The translations under genes were made by a program, and so were the position numbers. From positions 1 through 11,223 of the forward strand of contig JBQTJJ010000049.1 of NCBI GenBank assembly GCA_052387235.1: a DNA stretch of 11,223 nt. Direction: 5' to 3'. This DNA is from JBQTJJ01 sp052387235 (GTDB lineage: Bacteria; Actinomycetota; Acidimicrobiia; Acidimicrobiales; GCA-2861595). The notes beneath the pieces are model-generated. The model was not told the DNA's origin. It made no database searches and was given only the letters and a program-made list of their open reading frames with translations. Below are positions 5,660 to 11,223 of the stretch, piece after piece (position 1 is the first letter of the stretch; every line of letters starts with the position of its first letter).

Positions 5660-6622
5660 TCAGACCTCGATCTTGACCATCTTGAGGATGACGGCGACGC
5701 CGGTGGCGATGGAGGCGGCGGTCCCGGCCAGGACGACCAGGCCCCAGCCCTTGTAGAAGGGGGCGGCGTAGCCGGGGTTGATGAGCTGGATGGCGAACAG
5801 CAGGCCCACGGGCAGGGCGCCGAGCACCCAGGCCGAGATCCGGCCCTCGGCCGTGAGCACCTGCACCTCCCGGCGCACCTCCTCCCGGGAGCGGATGAAG
5901 TCGGCCAGGGTGTGGAGCATGTCGGCCAGCTTCCCGCCCACGGTCTGCTGGATCCGGATGGCCTGGACCACCCAGCGCAGGTCGGGGACCTCGAGCCTGA
6001 TGGCCATCCGGTCGAGGGCGTCGACGATGGGGTCGCCGAGCCTGGTCTCGTAGACCACCCGGGCGAACTCCTCCGCCAGCGGGTCCTCCGCCTCCTCCGT
6101 CATCATCTGTATGGCCCGGAGGAACGTGTGGCCGGCCGAGAGCGACGACGCGATCAGCGACAGCGCCTCGGGCAGCTGGGCCTCGAAGGCCTTGCGCCGC
6201 CTCGTGATCTTCACCTTGGGGAGCAGGACGCCGACGGCGACGGCCCCGAGGAACCCGCCGACGCCGAGCACGACGGCGCTCGTCATGAGCCCGAGCAGGA
6301 TGCCGCCCACGATGCCGGCGCAGGCGATGACGATCACGTACTCGCCGGGCTTGAGCGGGATGCGGGCCCGCTCGAGCATGAGCCGCAGCGAGCCCTTGGC
6401 GTCGAGCTGGCCCACCATGCGCCCCGCCATGGTGACCGCGCCGTGGGCCAGCGGGTTGCGGCCCTCGGTGACGGCCTCGACCGGCACGTCCCGCTCCCCG
6501 AAGGGGAGGTCCAGGATGTCGGCGAGCTGCTCGTCGCGCTCGCGGGTCCGCACCAGGAAGCCGATGGTGAGCAGGGCCAGGCCCGAGCCGACCAGCAGGG
6601 CGATGAGGACGGCGCTGTTCAT
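5660..6622 (-). CDS. tadB: Tad pilus inner-membrane platform protein TadB
   Basis: TadB is the second T2SSF-type platform subunit of the Flp pilus machine. The 320 residues show membrane segments at about 4-24, 94-114, 117-136, 263-282 and 292-314. The T2SSF domain spans about 150-280: QLPEALSLIASSLSAGHTFLRA (149-170), the acidic EEAEDPLAEEFARV, and GGKLADMLHTLADFIRSREE (229-248). The ATG at 6622 overlaps the tadA stop as ATGA. The order TadA-TadB-TadC is the conserved core of tad loci, which makes the naming firm. TadB and TadC are distinguished here by order and by sequence pattern. Confidence 0.9.
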   Translation of the reverse strand: MNSAVLIALLVGSGLALLTIGFLVRTRERDEQLADILDLPFGERDVPVEAVTEGRNPLAHGAVTMAGRMVGQLDAKGSLRLMLERARIPLKPGEYVIVIACAGIVGGILLGLMTSAVVLGVGGFLGAVAVGVLLPKVKITRRRKAFEAQLPEALSLIASSLSAGHTFLRAIQMMTEEAEDPLAEEFARVVYETRLGDPIVDALDRMAIRLEVPDLRWVVQAIRIQQTVGGKLADMLHTLADFIRSREEVRREVQVLTAEGRISAWVLGALPVGLLFAIQLINPGYAAPFYKGWGLVVLAGTAASIATGVAVILKMVKIEV

Positions 6623-8103
6623 CGGGCCCGCTCCAGTTCGGCCAGGTCGCGGGGTCGGGGCACGCGGGTGGTGCGGCCGGGGCGCTCCGGAACGGCGCGA
6701 GGCGTCCCCTTGGACTGGAACACCTTGGCCGGGACCTCGACGCCCGCGTCGGCCAGCTTCTCGAGGAACTTCGGGCGCAGCCCGGTGGCGACCAGCTCGC
6801 CGGAGGGCTTGCCGTCGGCACCCATGCCGGGCCGCCAGCGGAAGATCTCCTGGAGCAGGATGACGTCGCCCTCCATGCCCTGGACCTCGGTCACCGAGGT
6901 CACCACGCGGCGGCCGTCGCTGCGCCGGTCGAGATGCATGATCACGTCGATCGCGGCGTTGACCTGCTCGCGGATGGCCCGCACCGGCAGGTCGAACCCG
7001 GCCATCAGCACCATGGTCTCGAGCCGGCTGAGGGCATCGCGCGCGCTGTTGGCGTGGACGGTGGTCATGGACCCCTCGTGGCCGGTGTTCATGGCCTGGA
7101 GCATGTCCAGTGCCTCCGCGCCGCGGACCTCACCGACGATGATGCGGTCGGGCCGCATCCGCAGGGAGTTCTTCACCAGGTCCCGGATGCGGACCTCGCC
7201 CACGCCCTCGGCGTTCGGCGGGCGAGACTCGAGGTTGATCACGTGGGGCTGCTGGAGCTGGAGCTCGGCCGAGTCCTCGATGGTGATGATGCGCTCACCG
7301 TCGGGGACGAACGACGACAGCACGTTGAGGTTGGTCGTCTTGCCGGTGCCGGTGCCACCGGAGACCAGGATGTTGAGCTTGCCCCGCACGCAGGCCTCCA
7401 TCACCACGGCCAGGTCGAGGCTGAAGGTCCCGAAGTTGATGAGGTCCTTCACGGTGTAGGGGTCGGCGGCGAACTTACGGATGGTGAGCACCGACCCGTG
7501 GATGGCGAGGGGCGGGATGATGGCGTTGACGCGGGAGCCGTCGGGGAGGCGGGCGTCCACCATGGGCGAGCTCTCGTCGATGCGCCGGCCCACGGCCGAG
7601 ACGATCTTCTCGATGACCTGGCGGTACTGGACGTCGTCGGTGAACGACAGCTCCGTCGCCTCCAGGCGGCCGCGCTTCTCCACCCAGATCTCGTCGAAGC
7701 CGTTGCACATGATCTCGGTCACGTTGACGTCCTGCAGCAGCGGGTCGAGGGGCCCGTAGCCGAGGGTGTCCTGGATGACCTCCTGCACGAACTTTCGGCG
7801 CTCGAGCGGGGAGACCTGCACCTCCTGGCGCTGAAGGATGCGGTCCAGGGCGCCCTTCAGCTCGGCGTTGAGGGCGTCACCCTTCAGCTTCCCCATCTTG
7901 GGCGCCACCTCGGCCAGCACCAGGGCCCGGACCTTGCGCTTCGACTCCTCCCAGGAGGCGTTGTCCTTCTTGGCCTTCGGAGTGGCGGCGGCCCTGGCCC
8001 GGTGCCGGCCGGGGCGGGTGGGACGGGAGGTGCCCAGGTCGGCGCCGGGCTCCTGCTTGCGCTCCTGCTCCTCGAGGGCGGCGAGACGTTCTGAGAGCTT
8101 CAA
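6619..8103 (-). CDS. tadA: Tad pilus assembly ATPase TadA/CpaF
   Basis: TadA is the hexameric secretion ATPase (VirB11/PulE superfamily) that powers Flp pilus assembly at the cytoplasmic face. It has 494 residues. A charged, disordered N-terminus (1-50) precedes the N-domain with GYGPLDPLLQDVNVTEIMCNG (115-135). The ATPase core has Walker A GGTGTGKTT (249-257), the Asp box IITIEDSAEL (272-281), Walker B RIIVGEVRGAE (320-330) and the His box GHEGSMTTVHANS (341-353), all intact. The start is TTG at 8103. It is preferred because AGGAG lies 6 nt before it and no better start fits the N-domain. A Pro/Arg-rich C-terminal tail (466-494) is longer than in typical TadA and may be disordered. A 123-nt structured gap separates it from tadZ, whereas tadB follows with an ATGA overlap. 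Confidence 0.93.
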   Translation of the reverse strand: MKLSERLAALEEQERKQEPGADLGTSRPTRPGRHRARAAATPKAKKDNASWEESKRKVRALVLAEVAPKMGKLKGDALNAELKGALDRILQRQEVQVSPLERRKFVQEVIQDTLGYGPLDPLLQDVNVTEIMCNGFDEIWVEKRGRLEATELSFTDDVQYRQVIEKIVSAVGRRIDESSPMVDARLPDGSRVNAIIPPLAIHGSVLTIRKFAADPYTVKDLINFGTFSLDLAVVMEACVRGKLNILVSGGTGTGKTTNLNVLSSFVPDGERIITIEDSAELQLQQPHVINLESRPPNAEGVGEVRIRDLVKNSLRMRPDRIIVGEVRGAEALDMLQAMNTGHEGSMTTVHANSARDALSRLETMVLMAGFDLPVRAIREQVNAAIDVIMHLDRRSDGRRVVTSVTEVQGMEGDVILLQEIFRWRPGMGADGKPSGELVATGLRPKFLEKLADAGVEVPAKVFQSKGTPRAVPERPGRTTRVPRPRDLAELERAR

Positions 8104-8109
8104 GGGGAT

Positions 8110-8114
8110 CTCCT
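8110..8114 (-). promoter_or_regulatory. Strong ribosome binding site deciding the TTG start of tadA
   Basis: AGGAG on the minus strand lies 6 nt (ATCCCC) before TTG 8103-8101. This supports the unusual TTG as the true start. The UAG of a short upstream frame overlaps this site. Confidence 0.7.
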
Positions 8115-8134
8115 AGGCGACTGCTGATCTGGCG

Positions 8135-8209
8135 TCGGCCGCGGAGCGGCCGAGGCGCCTGACCAGCACGTTGGTGGTGAAAGCTGCGTCGGAAGGTTCG
8201 GTCAGGCGC
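8135..8209 (-). other. Two stem-loops in the tadZ-tadA leader
   Basis: In the mRNA, GCGCCTGACC (8209-8200) pairs perfectly with GGTCAGGCGC (8164-8155) across a 35-nt loop. A second hairpin, TCGGCCGC-TCC-GCGGCCGA (8153-8135), follows at once and ends 20 nt before the tadA Shine-Dalgarno sequence. The pair could act as a processing or stability element that sets the TadZ:TadA ratio, or as an attenuator. There is no U-tract, so a simple terminator is less likely. Confidence 0.45.
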
Positions 8210-8226
8210 ATTTGATCCGCAGCCGC

Positions 8227-9498
8227 CTAGCGTGCCTGGTGGGCGGGTTGGCGGCGGAACAGGCGGCGCTTGTGGTTGTCGGCGACGTGTGCGACCGGGG
8301 CGAACGCGGTCTTCATGCGCTCGCTCTCGGGGAGCAGGGGGCTGAAGCCGTCGAGGATGAGCTTGCTGATGGCGGCGTTGGGCGACGAGGCCAGCACCGG
8401 GGTCCCGAGGTTGATGGAGCGGCTGACCTCCTTGGCGTAGGGCAGCACGGCGGTGAACCCCTGGGGGAACAGCCGGGTGACCTGGGCCACGTCGATGCCG
8501 ACGTCGGTCTCCGCCTTGTTGAGGAGCAGCTTGATGTTGTCGCTCGGGATCTTGAGCCGCTCGAGGGCGCCGAGGAACACGCCCATGTTGCGGACGCTCG
8601 GCAGGTCCAGGGTGGCCATGGTGAAGAGGGTGTCGGACAGGTCGAAGGCGGCCAGCACGATCTCGTTCAACGCCGACGGCGTGTCGACCACCACGTAGTC
8701 GAACCGGGCGCGGGCCGCGTTGATGATCCGGCTCACGTGGATCGGGTCGATGCTGTCGGCCTCGGCCGGGTCCTTCGGCGCGGCCAGGACCGAGATCCCC
8801 GACTCGTGGGTGACCATGTACTCCTCGATGTGGGCCTGGAGGTCGGCCTCGTCGGCGTCCTCGCGCTGTAGGGCGTCGTGGATCGTGTACTTGGGGCGCA
8901 GCCGCAGGGCGGTCGAGACCTCGCCGAACTGCAGGTCCAGGTCGATGATGCAGGCCCGCTTCCCGCTGTAGTGGCCGAGCATGAAGGCCAGGTTGGTGGC
9001 GATGAAGGTCTTGCCGCACCCTCCGGTGGCCGACGACATGGTGAAGACCCGGCCCGCGGCCGGGCGATGCCCGTTGGTGGACACCCCGGCCGGCGCCTCG
9101 AGCCGGTCGGCCTCCTTGCGCTTGGCCATGTCGAGGATCCGCGTGATGCTCTCACGCAGCAGCTCGTCGTCCACCGGGAGCTGGACCAGGTCGACGGCGC
9201 CGGTCCGGACGATGTCGCGCAGGGCGGCGTCGGGCCGGCGGCCGAAGGCGAGGAGCAGCTGCATGTCGGGCAACTCGTCGTGGATGACCTCGAGGCGGGC
9301 CAGCCCGGTGCGGGTGGCCAGGCTCGGCCCGGCCACCAGGACGTCGAACGGACCCTCGGCCGTCAGCACGTCGGCGACCACGCCGACCCGGCTGGCGGTG
9401 CTGACCTCGGGACGGGGCCGGAGGTCGCCCACCACCCGCTCCAGCTGCTCGGCCAGTGCGGCGCTGCGCTCGAGGACCAGGATCTTGGGGTTGCGCAT
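8227..9498 (-). CDS. tadZ: Tad pilus localisation ATPase TadZ/CpaE (pseudo-receiver plus ParA/MinD-like domain)
   Basis: TadZ/CpaE marks the cell site where the Tad machine is built. It is a ParA/MinD-like ATPase with an N-terminal receiver-like domain. The 423 residues show a receiver-like fold (about 1-125: KILVLERSAAL, then DVLVAGPSL at the phospho-acceptor region, then AVDLVQLPVDDELL), a short linker, and the ATPase domain from about 148. The P-loop reads SSATGGCGKTFIATN (155-169). The first, signature lysine of the MinD K-G-G-x-x-K-T pattern is replaced by Thr, so ATP handling may be atypical, as in several TadZ proteins. IIDLDLQFGEVS (184-195) and YVVVDTPSALNE (268-279) form the rest of the active site. 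Receiver phosphorylation is uncertain. The gene starts at ATG 9498, 16 nt after cpaB, and ends in TAG at 8229-8227. Confidence 0.88.
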   Translation of the reverse strand: MRNPKILVLERSAALAEQLERVVGDLRPRPEVSTASRVGVVADVLTAEGPFDVLVAGPSLATRTGLARLEVIHDELPDMQLLLAFGRRPDAALRDIVRTGAVDLVQLPVDDELLRESITRILDMAKRKEADRLEAPAGVSTNGHRPAAGRVFTMSSATGGCGKTFIATNLAFMLGHYSGKRACIIDLDLQFGEVSTALRLRPKYTIHDALQREDADEADLQAHIEEYMVTHESGISVLAAPKDPAEADSIDPIHVSRIINAARARFDYVVVDTPSALNEIVLAAFDLSDTLFTMATLDLPSVRNMGVFLGALERLKIPSDNIKLLLNKAETDVGIDVAQVTRLFPQGFTAVLPYAKEVSRSINLGTPVLASSPNAAISKLILDGFSPLLPESERMKTAFAPVAHVADNHKRRLFRRQPAHQAR

Positions 9499-9514
9499 GT
9501 GTCGGTCGACCCGC

Positions 9515-10069
9515 TCAGATCGCGTTGCCGGCGGAGCGGCCCGGCGTACCGGGGACGGCAGGGGCGCCCTCGGCCGTGATCGACAGCCAGATGCCCTCGA
9601 ACGAGGCCAGGTAGATCACCTTCTCGGCGTCACCCGGGTTCACGGCCAGCAGGTAGGTGGCCGTACCGCCCTCGGCGCCGGGGGCCGGAGCGGTGACGGC
9701 GAGGACCGAGGCGTCGGCCAGCACCAGCTTGGCGATCGGGATGCCCCGGGCCGAGGAGTTGGGCTGGCGGTCCTTGAAGGTCCCGTACACGTTGACCCGG
9801 TCGCCGACCTTCGCGTAACCGGCCAGGCCGGCGATGGTCGGGACCTGGACGGCGACCGCCTCCTTGTCGGCCGGCACCTTGACGGTCGCGGGGGCGGCGG
9901 CGGGCTGCGCTCCGGTGGCCGGCTGAGCCGAGGGCTGGGCCGTCGACCCCGACGCGGTGACCTTGCTGTCGTCGCCGTCATCGCGGACGATCAGGAAGGT
10001 CAGGGCGGCGCCGACGACGAAGACGGCTGCGCCTACGGCGATCAGGGCGGTGGAACGGTTGCGGGCCAT
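9515..10069 (-). CDS. cpaB: CpaB/RcpC-like Flp pilus assembly protein, short form
   Basis: CpaB proteins are membrane-anchored periplasmic or cell-wall factors of Tad pilus assembly. This one has 184 residues, against the usual 250-300. It has an N-terminal membrane anchor (9-28), a Pro/Ala/Gln-rich linker (38-63) and a C-terminal domain with AVAVQVPTIAGLAGYAKVGDRVNVYGTF (from 71), the RcpC/CpaB hallmark V-x-G-D-R-V-x-V. The SAF-like beta-clip domain normally found between anchor and core is not visible; its place is taken by the linker. A monoderm with no secretin ring may not need it. ATG 10069 has GGAGG 4 nt upstream. It is the first gene of the leftward tad operon, 16 nt before tadZ. Confidence 0.75.
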   Translation of the reverse strand: MARNRSTALIAVGAAVFVVGAALTFLIVRDDGDDSKVTASGSTAQPSAQPATGAQPAAAPATVKVPADKEAVAVQVPTIAGLAGYAKVGDRVNVYGTFKDRQPNSSARGIPIAKLVLADASVLAVTAPAPGAEGGTATYLLAVNPGDAEKVIYLASFEGIWLSITAEGAPAVPGTPGRSAGNAI

Positions 10070-10073
10070 GCGT

Positions 10074-10078
10074 CCTCC
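10074..10078 (-). promoter_or_regulatory. Ribosome binding site of cpaB
   Basis: GGAGG on the minus strand lies 4 nt (ACGC) before ATG 10069. It fixes the start of the first gene of the leftward tad operon. Confidence 0.6.
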
Positions 10079-10102
10079 GTTGAGATGGGCTGCTTGGGAT
10101 CG

Positions 10103-10131
10103 GCCAAACGGATATTCGGCACGCCAAACGG
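10103..10131. repeat. Direct repeat GCCAAACGG, two copies 20 bp apart
   Basis: GCCAAACGG occurs at 10103-10111 and again at 10123-10131, with an AT-richer core (ATATTC) between them. Near copies are GCCGACCGG at 10201 and GCCGAACGG at 10244. The two exact copies are about two helical turns apart and lie 34-62 bp upstream of the cpaB ATG, so they look like binding sites for a regulator of the divergent tad operons. The rest of the 258-bp gap (10070-10327) shows no gene and no convincing -10/-35 pair. Confidence 0.4.
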
Positions 10132-10267
10132 GGGACTACATGAGCCGGGAGGACCTTTTGCCGATGCTCACATCCGGCTAGTCACGGCCATGTGCGCGGT
10201 GCCGACCGGGCCATGACTGCCCAGACGGCCCCCCGGGAAATGAGCCGAACGGGCTATGCAGCGCGCG

Positions 10268-10282
10268 TCGGCTCCGAGCCGA
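10268..10282. repeat. Inverted repeat in the tadE-like leader
   Basis: TCGGCTC-C-GAGCCGA is a perfect 7-bp inverted repeat with a one-base centre, 46 bp before the tadE-like start codon. It could be a repressor site, or a small hairpin in the transcript if the promoter lies upstream. Confidence 0.3.
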
Positions 10283-10316
10283 TAGTCCGCCAGAAGCATC
10301 AGGTCGGGCTTGGACT

Positions 10317-10321
10317 GGAGG
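10317..10321 (+). promoter_or_regulatory. Ribosome binding site of the tadE-like gene
   Basis: GGAGG lies 6 nt (CGCCGA) before GTG 10328. This favours that start over the upstream in-frame TTG at 10310. Confidence 0.7.
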
Positions 10322-10327
10322 CGCCGA

Positions 10328-10789
10328 GTGGACGTGCACAGTGGGGCGAAGGCCGGAAGGGGATCGGTTCGGGACGAACGGGGCAGCGTCCTGGTCGAGT
10401 TCGCGCTCGTGTTCGCCCTGTTCGTCCTCGTCATCTACGCCATCATCAGCTTCGGCGTGATCCTGGCCGCCAAGAACAGCATCACCCATGCCGCGGCCGA
10501 GGGCGCCCGCGCCGCCGTGGCCGTGGTCGACGATCCGATGACCTCGGTCGACGAGCGCGAGGAGCGGGCCAAGGAGAAGGTCGGGGAGAGCCTGTCGTGG
10601 TTCAAGGGCCGCTACGAGCCCGGTGACACCACCGCCTCGATCGGACCGTGCGTCGGGACCATCGGGGACTGCATCACCGTCACCATCACCTATCCCTACG
10701 ACACGCGGCCGATCGTGGCGCCGCCCCCGGGCCTCGGTCTGGTCATCCCCTCGAAACTCGTCTCGACGGCCGTCGTCGAGCTCACATAA
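10328..10789 (+). CDS. TadE-like pseudopilin
   Basis: TadE-family proteins are minor pseudopilins of Tad systems. This 153-residue protein has a short basic leader, then RG-SVLVEFALVFALFVLVIYAII. The leader Gly19 is followed by a hydrophobic helix with Glu at +5 (E24), the prepilin-peptidase pattern. After the helix comes A-A-x-E-G-A-R-A-A (56-64), typical of TadE, and a soluble part with C108 and C115, a likely disulfide. I chose GTG 10328 because GGAGG stands 6 nt before it; this leaves a natural 19-residue leader. It is divergent from cpaB across the 258-bp regulatory gap and is followed 17 nt later by a TadG-like gene. The prepilin peptidase needed to cut it is not in the window. Confidence 0.85.
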   Translation: MDVHSGAKAGRGSVRDERGSVLVEFALVFALFVLVIYAIISFGVILAAKNSITHAAAEGARAAVAVVDDPMTSVDEREERAKEKVGESLSWFKGRYEPGDTTASIGPCVGTIGDCITVTITYPYDTRPIVAPPPGLGLVIPSKLVSTAVVELT

Positions 10790-10806
10790 GGGAGAAACGG
10801 ACAGAA

Positions 10807-11223
10807 GTGATCACCTTCGTGCTTCGGCGGATGGTGCGGCGCAACCAGCGGGGAGCGGTCCTCGTGCTCGCCGTTCCAGGGCTCATCCTGGCCGCTTCGG
10901 CCCTCGCCCTGTCGGTGGACCTCGGGCGCCAGGCGCTGGAGAAGCGCACCGACCAGAAGGTGGCCGACCTGGCCTCCCTCGACGCCGTGCGCGACATCGC
11001 CAACGCCCAGGCCGCAGCCGAGGCGTCGGCCCGGCGCAACGGCTTCGACCCCTCGGAGGAGGGCAACTCCGTCCTGGCCGAGCGTGGCTCGGTGGACGAC
11101 CAGCGGGTCTTCGCCCTGGACCCGGCCGGCGACTCGGTGCGGGTGACCATCACGTCGGTGATCGACTACATCTTCGCCCCGGGGTCGAGGGTCGTGACGG
11201 CCAGGGCCGTGAGCGAGCTGCCG
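10807..11223 (+). CDS. TadG-like pilus protein, N-terminal part (3' end outside window)
   Basis: The frame is open from GTG 10807 to the right edge, giving 139 residues with no stop. A basic N-terminus (RRMVRRNQRG) leads into a hydrophobic helix GAVLVLAVPGLILAASALALSVDLGR (from 16). The Tad-domain signature DLGRQALEKRTDQKVADLASLDAVR (from 38) follows, as in TadG proteins, where the helix is followed by a von Willebrand-like or other extracellular domain. The part seen is too short to show that domain. TadG-type proteins are membrane-bound or secreted minor components of Flp pili. The start is not certain: a GGGAG sits 12 nt before GTG 10807, which is rather far, and ATG 10831 is an in-frame alternative. 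The gene follows the tadE-like gene by 17 nt and is surely co-transcribed with it. Confidence 0.8.
   Translation, partial: MITFVLRRMVRRNQRGAVLVLAVPGLILAASALALSVDLGRQALEKRTDQKVADLASLDAVRDIANAQAAAEASARRNGFDPSEEGNSVLAERGSVDDQRVFALDPAGDSVRVTITSVIDYIFAPGSRVVTARAVSELP

Noticed and set aside
5633..7459. Long rightward frame (608 codons) antisense to tadB/tadA
   Set aside because: The same shadow effect. The reverse strand encodes complete, motif-rich TadB and TadA.
10168..10489. Leftward frames over the tadE leader, considered as a possible Flp pilin
   Set aside because: There is no pilin-like hydrophobic helix or G-x-x-x-x-E cleavage site. They overlap the well-supported tadE-like gene.

Overview
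This is a GC-rich window from a bacterium with strongly GC-biased third codon positions, GTG/TTG starts, apparently leaderless promoters and an actinobacterial style of Tad (Flp) pilus locus with no secretin gene visible. I infer Actinomycetota, perhaps an Acidimicrobiia-like lineage; no rRNA or marker gene here proves it. The end of a phosphoribulokinase gene suggests a Calvin-Benson-Bassham autotroph or mixotroph.

Layout. Positions 1-524 (+) hold the C-terminal half of phosphoribulokinase. Convergent to it, 540-4067 (-) is a tightly packed operon transcribed leftward. In order of transcription it encodes a membrane-anchored Asp-box (BNR/sialidase-like) beta-propeller protein, a CooC/MinD-like P-loop ATPase, a second CooC-like ATPase, and a small four-helix membrane protein. 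The first three genes are joined by ATGA start/stop overlaps. The second ATPase is the most striking object in the window. Its reading frame is broken only by two UGA codons, U104-x-U106, which fall where CooC proteins carry the metal-binding Cys-x-Cys pair. A 6-bp hairpin follows at the distance expected of a bacterial SECIS element. I read it as one 245-residue candidate double-selenocysteine metallochaperone ATPase.

The 102-bp divergent gap at 4068-4169 carries a CRP/FNR-like palindrome. It is centred at -41.5 from the inferred start of the leftward operon, with good -10 hexamers on both sides. A small putative lipoprotein gene (+) follows, ending at a 51-nt inverted repeat that can serve as a two-way terminator.

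Positions 4729-11223 are a divergent Tad pilus locus. Leftward lie cpaB-like, tadZ/cpaE, tadA/cpaF, tadB and tadC; rightward lie a TadE-like pseudopilin and the start of a TadG-like protein. Together these encode the cytoplasmic localisation ATPase, the assembly motor, two inner-membrane platform proteins, a periplasmic/cell-wall CpaB-type protein and minor pilins. The major Flp pilin and the prepilin peptidase are not in the window. The divergent tad promoter region (10070-10327) and the tadZ-tadA gap (8104-8226) contain repeats and stem-loops that may be regulatory.
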